Positions 24,603-33,829 of a DNA stretch of 64,000 bases are shown piece by piece. Position 1 is the stretch's first letter. Every line of letters begins with the position of its first letter. Location of the stretch: NCBI RefSeq assembly GCF_017876295.1, contig NZ_JAGINT010000001.1:2666001-2730000 (forward strand), written 5' to 3'. A model generated the notes under the pieces. The model was not told the DNA's origin. It did not search any database and saw only the letters and a list, made by a program, of their open reading frames with translations. A program made the position numbers and the translations under genes. The stretch comes from Kribbella aluminosa. Its GTDB lineage: Bacteria; Actinomycetota; Actinomycetes; Propionibacteriales; Kribbellaceae.

Positions 24603-25422
24603 GCCGACGCGCAGGCTGAAGACGCTGCCCACCCACCTCGCGCTGGTCGTGACCTGCCTGATCCTGATGGTGCCGCTGTACTGGATGGTGGTCACGGCGG
24701 TGAAGCCGCTGCAGGAGGCGCTCGCCTCGCCGCCGACTCTGTGGCCGCACCACGTCGCGTTCTCGAACTTCGCGGACGCGTTACGGCAGGCGCCGTTCGT
24801 CCGCTACGTTGCCAACACCGTGCTGACGGCCGGCCTGACCGCGGTCGGCAACGTGGTGATCGGGTCGCTCGCCGGATACGCGCTGGCTCGTGGCCGCTTC
24901 CGCGGTCGGGGGGTCCTGCTCGGATTTGTTCTGGCCAGCGTGATGGTCCCGGGCGAGGCGACGTTCATCCCGAACTACGTGACGATCCGGAACCTCGGCT
25001 GGTACGACAGCTACCTCGCGTTGGTGGCGCCTTGGCTGGTCGGCGCGTTCAGCGTCTTCCTGTACCGGCAGGCCTTCCGGTCGCTGCCCGAGTCGCTGTT
25101 CGAGGCGGCGCGGCTGGATGGTTGCTCGGAGCTCCGGTTGTTCCGCGCCGTCGCGTTCCCGCTGGTTCGGGCGACTTCGCTGACGGTTTTCGTGCTGAGT
25201 TTCGTATGGACCTGGAACGCGTTCCTGTGGCCGCTGCTGGTCACCTCCCGCCCCGAGTTGCGTGTCCTTCAGTTGGGCCTGACCGCCTTCCAGACCGAAG
25301 GCGGCGTGTACGTCAACCTGCTGATGGCGGCGACAGTGCTGTCGGTGGTGCCGGTGCTTGTGCTGTTCGCGACCACCCAGCGCCTGGTCATCAGCGGTAT
25401 CGGAGAAGGAGCTCTCAAATGA
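24595..25422 (+). CDS. ABC sugar transporter permease, MalG type
   Basis: A 275-residue permease. The EAA motif reads 'LFEAARLDGCSELRLFRAVAFPL', and the C-terminus 'RLVISGIGEGALK' matches the MalG signature. It is coupled to the previous permease by overlap and to the binding protein by ATGA. With them it forms a CUT1 importer that lacks its own ATPase gene. Confidence 0.93.
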   Translation: MSEPTRRLKTLPTHLALVVTCLILMVPLYWMVVTAVKPLQEALASPPTLWPHHVAFSNFADALRQAPFVRYVANTVLTAGLTAVGNVVIGSLAGYALARGRFRGRGVLLGFVLASVMVPGEATFIPNYVTIRNLGWYDSYLALVAPWLVGAFSVFLYRQAFRSLPESLFEAARLDGCSELRLFRAVAFPLVRATSLTVFVLSFVWTWNAFLWPLLVTSRPELRVLQLGLTAFQTEGGVYVNLLMAATVLSVVPVLVLFATTQRLVISGIGEGALK

Positions 25423-26780
25423 AGGTACTTCCGCGCCGTCGCTGCCTGACTGTCCTGGTTGTCGCGGGTACGGCGCTGCTGGCCGGTGCCTGCGGGTTCG
25501 GCGGACCGAACTCCCCGGCTGCCGGGAGCAACGCCCCGATCCCGGACACCTTGAGCAAGAAGACCACGATCTCGTTCTGGCACGTGTACACGGGCGCCGA
25601 CGGTGCTGCGATCGACGGGCTGGTGAAGAAGTTCGAGGCCGCGAACCCGAACGTGACGGTCCAGGCGCAGTACGTCGGTGGCTTCAACGACCTGAACAAG
25701 AAGGTCGTCTCGTCCCTACAGGCCGGATCGCCGCCCGACGTCACGGTCGCCTACCCGCCGAACGTCCTGGAGTACGTGAAGTCGAAGCGGGTCGTGGATC
25801 TGACGCCGTACGTCGACAAGGCCGGGGCCGGGTTGTCCAAGCAGGATCTGGCCGACATCCTGCCGAACGAGCTGAAGCGCAACCGGTACAGCACACAAGG
25901 TGGCGCCTATCTGAGCTTCCCGTTCGCGGTGAACGTCGCAGTGCTGTACTACAACGCCGATCTGCTCGCCAAGGCAGGCTTCAACGCCCCTCCGAAGACC
26001 TGGGCAGACTTCGAACGAGTGTGTGCGGCGGTGAAGGCGCTCGGCAGGACCTGCTACTCGGCGAACGCGAACGCCTCGACGCTGAACGCTATCGGGTACT
26101 CGTACGGAACGTCGCCGGTCGCCGCCGATGGCAAGGCATCGTTCGGCACTGCGCAGTGGAAGGACGCCTTCGGCCTGCTTGGCCGGCTGACGGGATCGGG
26201 CACGACCCGGCTCGCCAGCACCGGCGACGCCCAGACGGTCGACCAGAACGAGTTCGTCTCCGGGCAGGCGGCCTTCATCATCCGGTCGAGCCGGACGGCG
26301 CCCTTCCTGAGCAAGGCCATCGGCGACAAGTTCGCCTGGAACGCCGCGGCGTTGCCGCAAGCGACGGCGACCGCGCGGCCGACCACCGCACTGTACGGCC
26401 CCGGACTGGCCGCATTCGCGTCCGATCCGGATCGGCAGCTGGCATCGTGGCAGCTGATCAAGTTCCTCGGGTCGGCAGACACCCAGTCCACCTGGGCGAA
26501 GAGCACCGGCAATCTGCCGATCCGGCGGAGCGTGGTGACAGCTCCGGCGTACGCCGCGTACCTCAAGCAGCACCCGGCGACGGCGGTCTCGGCGAGCCTG
26601 GTTGCCGATGCGCACTGGGAAGGTGCGTTGGGGGACCAGGGCATCGTCGCCTTCCTGCCGCAGAAGCTGCGCAACTCGATGGAGGATCTCGAAGGCGGCA
26701 TACTGAGCGGAGCGCTCACACCTGATGCCGCGCAGTCCCAGCTCCAGGCTCAGGCGACCCGGTTGATGGCGGCCAGATGA
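25419..26780 (+). CDS. ABC transporter extracellular solute-binding lipoprotein
   Basis: A 453-residue family 1 binding protein starting at ATG 25419 after GGAGAAGGAG. The signal 'CLTVLVVAGTALLAGACGFGG' ends in a lipobox with acceptor Cys27. The mature part begins 'KKTTISFWHVYTGADG', a standard start of sugar-binding proteins. It overlaps a sulfatase gene downstream (ATGA), so substrate capture and desulfation are co-expressed. Confidence 0.93.
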   Translation: MKVLPRRRCLTVLVVAGTALLAGACGFGGPNSPAAGSNAPIPDTLSKKTTISFWHVYTGADGAAIDGLVKKFEAANPNVTVQAQYVGGFNDLNKKVVSSLQAGSPPDVTVAYPPNVLEYVKSKRVVDLTPYVDKAGAGLSKQDLADILPNELKRNRYSTQGGAYLSFPFAVNVAVLYYNADLLAKAGFNAPPKTWADFERVCAAVKALGRTCYSANANASTLNAIGYSYGTSPVAADGKASFGTAQWKDAFGLLGRLTGSGTTRLASTGDAQTVDQNEFVSGQAAFIIRSSRTAPFLSKAIGDKFAWNAAALPQATATARPTTALYGPGLAAFASDPDRQLASWQLIKFLGSADTQSTWAKSTGNLPIRRSVVTAPAYAAYLKQHPATAVSASLVADAHWEGALGDQGIVAFLPQKLRNSMEDLEGGILSGALTPDAAQSQLQAQATRLMAAR

Positions 26781-28126
26781 GCCGGCCGAACATCGTGGTG
26801 TTCCTGAGCGACGACCATGCGGAGTGGGCGCTCGGATGCTCCGGCAACTCCGAGATCCGGACCCCGACGCTCGATCACCTCGCGCGGACCGGCGTACGGA
26901 TGCGGAACGCGTTCACGCCCAGTCCCGTGTGCTCGCCTGCCCGCGCATCGTTCTGGACCGGGTTGTTCCCGTCCCAGCACGGCGTGCACGACTTCCTGGC
27001 GTTGCAGGATCCCGAGGTGGCCGCGACGCCGTGGCTGGCCGGCGAACGCCTGCTCGGCGAGCAGCTGCAGGCCGGCGGGTACGAGACCGCGATGGTCGGT
27101 AAGTGGCATCTCGGCCGGACGGACGAAACAGCCTCGGGCTTCGACCACTGGGCGCCGAACGATTACCTCACCGCGACCCCGGGCCGTCAGGTGGTTACCG
27201 ACGACGCCGTACGGTTCCTGCGGGAGCGGGACACCGAGCGTCCGTTCTTCCTGTACGTCGGCCACTTCGCGACTCACAGCCCGTGGCAGGACCGCCCCGA
27301 GCGGCTGGTCGACCAGTACCGTACGGCGACCTTCGGCGACATCCCTGACGACCCGGTGTATCCCTACGGCCGGATGGCCGGCGAGGCCCTGTTCACCACT
27401 CGGAACCAGCCTCGCGCGGCGCTGGCGCAGTACTACGCGGCGGTGTCCGAGATCGACGAGGGAGTCGGCCGGGTCCTGGACGAGCTCGAAATGCAGGGTC
27501 TGACCGACGACACCTTGGTGGTCTACACATCCGACCACGGACTGATGACCGGTCACCACGGCTTGTGGGGCAAGGGCAACGCGACCGTGCCCTACAACAT
27601 GCTCGACGAGTCGATCCGGGTGCCAATGATCCTCCGCCAGCCCGGCGTGCTGCTGGGCGATCAGGTACGGGACGAATTCGTCAACCACTGCGACCTCTTC
27701 GAGCTCCTGCTGGACCATGCCGGGGCCGACGTACGCGATCGGCGGCACGAGTACCCAGGTCGATCGTTCCGGGAGCTGTGTCGTGGCGGATATGTGCCGG
27801 ACTGGCCCGACGAGGTGTTTGCCGAGTACGGCGACACCCGGATGGTCCGTACGCGGACCGAGAAGCTGGTGTGGCAGCCGGGCGCCGGCCGGACGCTGCT
27901 GTTCGACCTGGTCGCCGATCCGCGCGAGTCGGTCGACGTCGCCGGTGACCGGGCGGCGTCCGTCGCGGAGCTGACCAAGCGGCTCGACGACTGGTTCGCG
28001 CGGTACGACGAACGCGGCACGAGCGGTCTGCGCGTCGCCGACCTGCCACGACACAACAAACGGGAGGCGTGGCGGGACCACGGGCGGCATGACATCGTCG
28101 CCCACCCGCCGTGGCTCGCCCGCTGA
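26777..28126 (+). CDS. Sulfatase (Cys-type, probably cytosolic)
   Basis: A 449-residue sulfatase with C-S-P-A-R starting at Cys52. Other landmarks are the metal pair in 'FLSDDHAEWALGC', 'GKWHLGRTD' and 'TSDHGLMTGHHG'. There is no signal peptide. It follows the binding protein with a four-base overlap and precedes a larger arylsulfatase, so two different sulfatases are produced from this transcript. Sequence alone does not tell the position of the sulfate group it removes. Confidence 0.92.
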   Translation: MSRPNIVVFLSDDHAEWALGCSGNSEIRTPTLDHLARTGVRMRNAFTPSPVCSPARASFWTGLFPSQHGVHDFLALQDPEVAATPWLAGERLLGEQLQAGGYETAMVGKWHLGRTDETASGFDHWAPNDYLTATPGRQVVTDDAVRFLRERDTERPFFLYVGHFATHSPWQDRPERLVDQYRTATFGDIPDDPVYPYGRMAGEALFTTRNQPRAALAQYYAAVSEIDEGVGRVLDELEMQGLTDDTLVVYTSDHGLMTGHHGLWGKGNATVPYNMLDESIRVPMILRQPGVLLGDQVRDEFVNHCDLFELLLDHAGADVRDRRHEYPGRSFRELCRGGYVPDWPDEVFAEYGDTRMVRTRTEKLVWQPGAGRTLLFDLVADPRESVDVAGDRAASVAELTKRLDDWFARYDERGTSGLRVADLPRHNKREAWRDHGRHDIVAHPPWLAR

Positions 28127-28169
28127 TCAGTTCTGCACCAGTACAACCTCCGGAAAGGCGAGGTTCGCT

Positions 28170-30377
28170 ATGTCACGCCCAAACACAGACTTCCAGGGCC
28201 GGATCGGCACCACCGTGGCCGACTCTGAGCCATGGTGGCCGGACAACGATGCCTCCGGTAACCGCCGGCCGAACGTCGTCACCGTAGTTCTGGACGACAC
28301 CGGGTGGTCCGACTTCGGCTGCTACGGCTCGGAGATCGCCACGCCGACGATCGACCGGCTCGCGGCCGACGGGCTGCGGTACACGAACTTCCACGTGACG
28401 CCGCTGTGTTCACCGACCCGGGCCAGCCTGCTCACCGGCCGAAATCACCACCGTGTCGGCATGCGCTTCCTCGCCGACACCGACACCGGATTCCCGAACG
28501 CGCGCGGGCGCATCGACGCCGACGTACCGACACTGCCGCGACTGCTGCGCGAGCAGGGGTACGGGACCTATCTCGCCGGGAAGTGGCACCTCGCTCCGCT
28601 GCACGAGATCACCCCGGCGGGGCCGTTCCACAATTGGCCGCTGGGCAAGGGGTTCGACCGGTTCTACGGTTTCCTCGGTGGCTGCACGGATCAGTATGCG
28701 CCGGAGCTCTTCCAGGACAACGCGCCGATCGAACCGCCGCCCGACGAGGGGTACCACCTCAGCGCGGACCTGGTGAACCAGGCGATCCGCTTCGTCACCG
28801 ACCACGTTGCATTCCGGACCGAGCAGCCGTTCTACCTTCAGTTGGCGTTCGGCGCGACCCATGCTCCGTTCCAGGCACCTCGGGAGTACGTCGACAAGTA
28901 TGTCGAGACGTTCGCGAAGGGCTGGGACCAGACGCGTGCGGATCGGTTCGACCGGCAGGTCGAGCTCGGTCTCGTACCGCCAGGGTCAGAGCTGTCGGAA
29001 CGCGCACCGGGCGTCCCGGCGTGGAACGAGCTCGACGACGACCGGCGCGAGCTCTTCACACACCTGCAGGCGGCGTTCGCGGGGTTCCTGGAACACACCG
29101 ATGCCCAACTGGGACTGTTCGTTGCGGCGTTGGAGCGGCTTGGGCTGCTCGACGACACGGTCATCGTGGTCTGTGCCGACAACGGAGCGAGCCGGGAAGG
29201 CGGAGCGCAGGGTGCCGTCAACGTCGCGGCGGCCTACAACGGGGTGACGCGTACCGTGGCGACCGAGCTGAGCGAGTTGGACCGGCTCGCCGGCCCCGAC
29301 GGACCATCGTTCTACCCGGAGGGCTGGGCGAATGCCGGAAACACACCGTTCCAGCTTTACAAGCAGTACGTCGACCTGGGCGGCGTACGGTCGGGGCTGG
29401 TCGTGCATTGGCCGCGAGGTGTGACCGGTCGCGGTGAGGTGCGCCGGCAATTCGTGCACGTCGTCGATCTCGCGCCGACGCTGCTGGAGCTGGCGGGAAC
29501 CGCAGCCGATCTGGAGTTCGACGGTGCCTCGATCGTGGGGACCTTCGACGATGTGGGTGCCGGCCGCGATACGCAGTACTGGGAGATGCTCGGGCACCGG
29601 GCGATCTGGCACCGCGGGTGGAAGGCGGTCACATGCCACGAGCCGGGGGCGCCGTTCGGCTCGGACAAGTGGCGGCTGTACGACACGACGAGCGACTTCA
29701 GCGAGTGCCGGGATCTCGCTGCCCGGGAACCCGGCGTACTCGCGGATCTCCAGGAACTGTGGTGGCGGGAGGCGAAGGCGAACGACGTCCTCCCGCTGGA
29801 CGATCGACGATTGAAGGACCTGCTGAAGTTCCGGCCGCCGCTGGGGATCGCGGCACGTCGCTCGCTGCGGCTGCACGCGGGCCAGAGCCACCTGCCGACG
29901 ACCAGCACCCTCTGTGGCCTGGATCGGTCGATGCGCGTTCGGGCCCGGCTGACCCGGGCGGCCGACGGCGTGGTGCTGGCCAGTGGCGGCTCGTACGGCG
30001 GTTACGTTCTCTACGTGCAGGACGGCGTGCTGTCGTTCGAGTATCACTTCCTCGACTGGCGAGGGCGGGCCACGTCTGCACCCTTGCCGCCGGGTGAGAT
30101 CGAGGTCGGTTTCGATCTCGACCGCCGCGACGACAGGTCGGCGCGGCTGCACCTGACCGTCGCCGGCGACCCGGTGGACGTCGCGGAGTTGCCGATGGCA
30201 ACCACATTGCTGTCGTTTTGGGGACTCGACGTCGGGCGTGATCCGGTGTCGCAGGTGTCGAGGGCGTATACGGGTCCGTTTCCGATGCCGGCCGACGTAC
30301 TGGCGGAGGTGGCGATCGACTTCCTCGAGGAGCACTCCGCCGGGGCTGTCGCCGACGCGATTCAGGCGACCGAGTGA
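28170..30377 (+). CDS. Arylsulfatase-type sulfatase with C-terminal beta domain
   Basis: A 735-residue protein, much longer than its neighbours, resembling the ~780-residue mycobacterial AtsA/AtsD type. 'TVVLDDTGWSDFGCYG' supplies the metal Asp pair, C-S-P-T-R starts at Cys80, and 'AGKWHLAP' and 'VCADNGASREGG' are active-site segments. Residues past ~590 ('GLDRSMRVRARLTRAADGVVLASGG...') form a beta-sandwich-like domain. ATG 28170 follows GGAAAGG. Its stop overlaps the nucleoside hydrolase start. No export signal is visible. Confidence 0.91.
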   Translation: MSRPNTDFQGRIGTTVADSEPWWPDNDASGNRRPNVVTVVLDDTGWSDFGCYGSEIATPTIDRLAADGLRYTNFHVTPLCSPTRASLLTGRNHHRVGMRFLADTDTGFPNARGRIDADVPTLPRLLREQGYGTYLAGKWHLAPLHEITPAGPFHNWPLGKGFDRFYGFLGGCTDQYAPELFQDNAPIEPPPDEGYHLSADLVNQAIRFVTDHVAFRTEQPFYLQLAFGATHAPFQAPREYVDKYVETFAKGWDQTRADRFDRQVELGLVPPGSELSERAPGVPAWNELDDDRRELFTHLQAAFAGFLEHTDAQLGLFVAALERLGLLDDTVIVVCADNGASREGGAQGAVNVAAAYNGVTRTVATELSELDRLAGPDGPSFYPEGWANAGNTPFQLYKQYVDLGGVRSGLVVHWPRGVTGRGEVRRQFVHVVDLAPTLLELAGTAADLEFDGASIVGTFDDVGAGRDTQYWEMLGHRAIWHRGWKAVTCHEPGAPFGSDKWRLYDTTSDFSECRDLAAREPGVLADLQELWWREAKANDVLPLDDRRLKDLLKFRPPLGIAARRSLRLHAGQSHLPTTSTLCGLDRSMRVRARLTRAADGVVLASGGSYGGYVLYVQDGVLSFEYHFLDWRGRATSAPLPPGEIEVGFDLDRRDDRSARLHLTVAGDPVDVAELPMATTLLSFWGLDVGRDPVSQVSRAYTGPFPMPADVLAEVAIDFLEEHSAGAVADAIQATE

Positions 30378-31339
30378 TGCGGCCGGTACTGCTCGATGTC
30401 GACACCGGCATCGACGACGCCCTCGCGCTGACACTCGCCGTACGCCATCCCGAGCTGGACGTGCGAGCGGTGACCTGCGTTGCGGGCAACACCGCGGTCG
30501 ACCAGGTCGTGCGCAACACCTTGACGGTGTTGGACGCGGCCGGCGGCACACGGATCCCGGTCGCCCGCGGCGCGGAACGCCCGCTGCTCGCGGCGAGCCG
30601 GGACGCAAGTCATGTGCACGGCGAGGACGGGCTCGGCGATCTGGGAGTGCCGCCTTCGCCCCGGCGACCGGTGGAGATCCACGCGGTGGAGTTGATGCGA
30701 CTGCAACTCCTCGACAGCACGACGCCGGTCACCATGATCGCCTTGGCTCCACTCACCAACGTTGCCCTCCTGCTGCGGATGTACCCCGAGGCTGCGGCGA
30801 AGCTCGAGCGGCTCGTGGTGATGGGTGGTGCGGCATCGGTCGGCAACGCGACACCCGTTGCCGAGTTCAACGTCTGGCACGATCCGGAGGCCGCGGCGAT
30901 CGTCTTCGGTGCCGGCCTGCCGGTGACGATGTACGGGCTGGACGTCTTCTACCAGGTGGGTATCAGCGGGGAGGAGGCGGCCAAGCTCGCGGTCAGCGAA
31001 GACCTGGGGACCTGTCTGGTCGGTCGGCTGCTCGCCGGGCAGGTCGCCAAGGTGCACTCCGAGCAGCGGATTCCGCCTGGTACGGCGACGATCGGAGACG
31101 CCGGTGCGGTCTGCGCGGTCGCGGACCCGGCCGGCCTGAACACGTCGTCGTTGCCCGTCCGGGTGAGTCTCGAGGGCGAGGACACGCGAGGACAGACGAT
31201 CGTCGATCGACGGAGCCGTCCCGGCGAGTCAGACCTGGCCGGGCGCGCGCAGGCGACAAGGGTCGACGTAGCGCTCGAGGTCGACGCTGAGCGCTACCGG
31301 CGGCTGTTCCTCGACGTCGCCTGCCGTGGCGAGGCGTGA
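30377..31339 (+). CDS. Inosine-uridine-type nucleoside hydrolase
   Basis: A 320-residue nucleoside N-ribohydrolase. The calcium-binding signature 'LLDVDTGIDDALAL' gives Asp9, Asp13 and Asp14. 'VAGNTAVDQVVRNTL' and 'AEFNVWHDPEAAAIVFG' are family segments. The C-terminal His-Asp motif reads 'IGDAGAVCAVADP', so the usual His is Gly, which may alter substrate choice. The start is ATG 30377 in TGATG. GTG 30374 is an alternative. In this operon it would split a nucleoside-like N-glycoside into base and ribose for the following kinase. Confidence 0.9.
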   Translation: MRPVLLDVDTGIDDALALTLAVRHPELDVRAVTCVAGNTAVDQVVRNTLTVLDAAGGTRIPVARGAERPLLAASRDASHVHGEDGLGDLGVPPSPRRPVEIHAVELMRLQLLDSTTPVTMIALAPLTNVALLLRMYPEAAAKLERLVVMGGAASVGNATPVAEFNVWHDPEAAAIVFGAGLPVTMYGLDVFYQVGISGEEAAKLAVSEDLGTCLVGRLLAGQVAKVHSEQRIPPGTATIGDAGAVCAVADPAGLNTSSLPVRVSLEGEDTRGQTIVDRRSRPGESDLAGRAQATRVDVALEVDAERYRRLFLDVACRGEA

Positions 31340-32149
31340 GTGGACGGCACGGTCTGTGTGGTCGGGTCGCTCAACCTCGATCTGGTGACCCGGGTACGAC
31401 GACATCCCCGGCCCGGCGAGACAGTCACCGGTGAGTGGACCCGGACATTCCCGGGCGGGAAGGGCGCGAACCAGGCCCTCGCCGCCGCCCGGGCGGGTGC
31501 GCGGACCCAGCTCGTCGGCCGGGTCGGTGCCGATGGCAACAGCTACCTCGCGGGCCTGGCCGAGCGCGGAGTGGACTGCGCGGCGGTGCTGGTGACTCCC
31601 GACGAGGCGACCGGGCGCGCGATCGTGATGGTCGACGAACAAGGTGAGAACAACATCGTCGTCTGCCCCGGTGCGAACGGCCACGTCACGGCCGCTGACG
31701 TCGACGCGAGGGCGGTGATATCGGCCGACGTCCTGCTGCTGCAGCTCGAACTGCCGGTCGACGTGGTCCGACGTGCGATCGATCTGGCCGCGGCCGCTGG
31801 CGTCCGAACCGTACTGAACGCGTCGCCGTGGTCGTTGTCGGCGAGCGAACTGGCGGAACTGGCCGATGTCGTCATCGTCAACGAGCACGAGGCGGCCGCG
31901 CTCGGCCCGGTGCCGGGCACGGTGTGCGTAACTCTCGGATCACGCGGCGCCCGCTGGCTCGGGATCCACGTACCGGCGCCGGAGGTGCAGGCGGTCGACA
32001 CTACCGGAGCCGGGGATGCTTTCGCCGGGACATTGGCTGCTCGGCTCGCGGCGGTAGCCGAGCCGGGTCAGGCGCTGCATGCTGCCGTGACCGCAGGCGC
32101 GGCGGCTTGTTGCCACCTCGGCCCTCAGGGCTGGGCCCTAACTGGATGA
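31340..32149 (+). CDS. PfkB-family sugar kinase, ribokinase-like
   Basis: A compact 269-residue kinase, shorter than typical ribokinases (~300). It starts with GTG directly after the hydrolase stop. 'GSLNLDLVTRVRRHPRPGET', 'FPGGKGANQALAAARAG' and 'AVDTTGAGDAFAGTLAARL' are the PfkB substrate, substrate-binding and catalytic motifs. It would phosphorylate the ribose released by the nucleoside hydrolase. The last 12 bases overlap the convergent regulator gene. Confidence 0.9.
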   Translation: MDGTVCVVGSLNLDLVTRVRRHPRPGETVTGEWTRTFPGGKGANQALAAARAGARTQLVGRVGADGNSYLAGLAERGVDCAAVLVTPDEATGRAIVMVDEQGENNIVVCPGANGHVTAADVDARAVISADVLLLQLELPVDVVRRAIDLAAAAGVRTVLNASPWSLSASELAELADVVIVNEHEAAALGPVPGTVCVTLGSRGARWLGIHVPAPEVQAVDTTGAGDAFAGTLAARLAAVAEPGQALHAAVTAGAAACCHLGPQGWALTG

Positions 32150-33142
32150 TCCGCGGACGACAAGGTGGTGGGGGACCAGCGTCCTCGCCGGGACGTCCTG
32201 ACCGGCGATGGCCGAGATTAAGACGTCGACGATGCGGCGGCCGTAGTCCTCCAGGTCGGTCCGCACCGAGCTCAGAGGGGGTTGCAGATAAGCGCCGAGC
32301 GGGACGTCCTCGCAGGACACGATCGCGACGTCGGCCGGGATCGTCAGTCCGCGTTCGGTCAAGGCCCGCGCCGCACCCAGAGCCATCGGGGTGTTGTCCG
32401 CGACGATACCGGCCGGCCGGACACCGTTGTCGAGCAGCGTGCCGACGCTCTGCTCCGCAGCCTCGGCCCGGTAGTCACCGTTGATGACGCACAGCTCGTC
32501 GTCCGACCGTCCAGCGGTGCGACAGGCCTGCTCGTACCCCTTGCGGGCATCGCGGGTCAGCGCCGATCCCGGCCCACCGCCAAGGAAGACGATCGGCCAC
32601 AAGCCTTGCGTGAGCAGGTGGGCGGTAGCGTCGCGTGCGACCGCCACGCGGTCCGTGACGAGGGCGGGCACGCCCAGCGACCGGATGTTCTGCGATCCGC
32701 ACACGACAGCGACACCCTGATCCAGTAACTCGCTGAGCGCACCACGCACCGGCTGGACGTTCAAGTTGTCGGCAGTAGCGATGATGACGCCGTCAACGCC
32801 ACGCTTCGGCAGCGAGTGCAGCAATCCGATCAGCCGGTCGCGACTGTGGTCCAGGTCGCAGAGCAGCAGGCTGTACCCGTGCTCGTCGGCGGCTCGTTGC
32901 ACGGACTTCGCCAACGCGCCGTGGAACGGCTGTGAGATGTCGCCGACCAGCAACGCCAGCGTGTCGAAGGACCCCCGCCGCAGGTTCCGGGCCGCCGAGC
33001 TCGGCCGGTAGTCCAGCTCCGCGATCGCCGCGAAGACCCGATCGCGCTTCGCGACGACAACCGCCTCCGGCTGGTTGAGCACCCGCGACACCGTGCTCGG
33101 AGACACCCCGGCCGCCCGAGCCACATCACTGATGGTCGCCAT
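32138..33142 (-). CDS. LacI-family regulator of the sulfatase/nucleoside regulon
   Basis: A 334-residue regulator. The helix-turn-helix is 'ATISDVARAAGVSPSTVSRVLN', and the effector domain ends with 'DVAIVSCEDVPLGAYLQPPLSSV'. ATG 33142 is chosen over GTG 33154 because GGAGGGG lies five bases upstream. An ATCGAT-centred palindrome 41 bases before the start matches two sites in front of the sulfatase and importer operon. It probably represses those genes and itself. Confidence 0.9.
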   Translation of the reverse strand: MATISDVARAAGVSPSTVSRVLNQPEAVVVAKRDRVFAAIAELDYRPSSAARNLRRGSFDTLALLVGDISQPFHGALAKSVQRAADEHGYSLLLCDLDHSRDRLIGLLHSLPKRGVDGVIIATADNLNVQPVRGALSELLDQGVAVVCGSQNIRSLGVPALVTDRVAVARDATAHLLTQGLWPIVFLGGGPGSALTRDARKGYEQACRTAGRSDDELCVINGDYRAEAAEQSVGTLLDNGVRPAGIVADNTPMALGAARALTERGLTIPADVAIVSCEDVPLGAYLQPPLSSVRTDLEDYGRRIVDVLISAIAGQDVPARTLVPHHLVVRGSSS

Positions 33143-33182
33143 AGTCCCCTCCACTCGGTCCTGCCAGCCACCCTACGCCAAG

Positions 33183-33200
33183 TCTGAAATCGATACCAGA
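33183..33200. promoter_or_regulatory. LacI-type operator, copy 3 (autoregulatory)
   Basis: TCTGAAATCGATACCAGA is an 18-bp palindrome. Read on the other strand it shares GGTATCGATTTCA with copies 1 and 2. It lies in front of the regulator gene, which fits autoregulation. Confidence 0.65.
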
Positions 33201-33529
33201 CACGCCTCTGATCCTCTAACCAGAGTCGTCACCGTGTGTGGGTCAGCGAGAGCCTTCGGACAGGTAGTGGTGTTGCAAGCGAGCTCGATGTGTGGCTCGA
33301 GTGGCTCTGGCGATGGGAAACTTGGTTCTGTTGACAGGTGGGAACGGTGAGTTTGAGACGGACTCGTGGTGGTGGGGCTGTGCAGCGCGGGGCGGCGTTG
33401 CCGGCTGAGCTGCGTCGTGTTCGAGGGGCCGGCTCGAACGGAGCCTGCGGTGGGGCTCGCGGCCGCACTGGGTGCTGCTTGTCGTCGCGTGGATGCGGCG
33501 CTGCGGGCGCTGGACGCGGAGGGCTGATC
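33201..33529. other. Low-information gap with coding-like debris
   Basis: No intact gene is visible. One plus-strand frame ends in 'AACRRVDAALRALDAEG' and stops at 33526, overlapping the next ATG region, and could be the tail of a lost regulator. No repeat or RNA gene was recognised. Confidence 0.3.
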
Positions 33530-33820
33530 ATGCGCTTGGCGATCCTGGAGGGCGGGCACCGGTTGCGGGCGCGGCTCGTCCTGAGCGTGGTGCGGCGTCT
33601 GAGTGGGCAGCGACTCGATCCGGTCGCCCAGCTGGCACTCTACCGGGCCCTACGCCGGAGGCTGCCTCTTCCACGCCACACCCATCGCGTTCAAGGGACG
33701 TCTCGTCGAATACGCGGGCCGCGTCCTGCAGGCGCCCCGGTCTACACTCGTCTCGACTTCCCCGACACCGGCCGACCTCGTCACAGTTCCAGGTCACAGA
33801 GCGCACTGACAATTGCGTGA
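33530..33820 (+). pseudogene. Remnant resembling the start of a carboxymuconolactone-decarboxylase-like protein
   Basis: ATG 33530 follows GGAGGG. The first ~40 residues ('MRLAILEGGHRLRARLVLSV' and on to 'LALYR') look like the N-terminus of small AhpD/CMD-like proteins. The rest of the 96 codons is arginine/proline-rich and unlike that family, and a neighbouring frame continues with more normal composition. I read this as a frameshifted, truncated remnant. The family call is tentative. Confidence 0.35.
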
Positions 33821-33829
33821 TGCTGGTCG

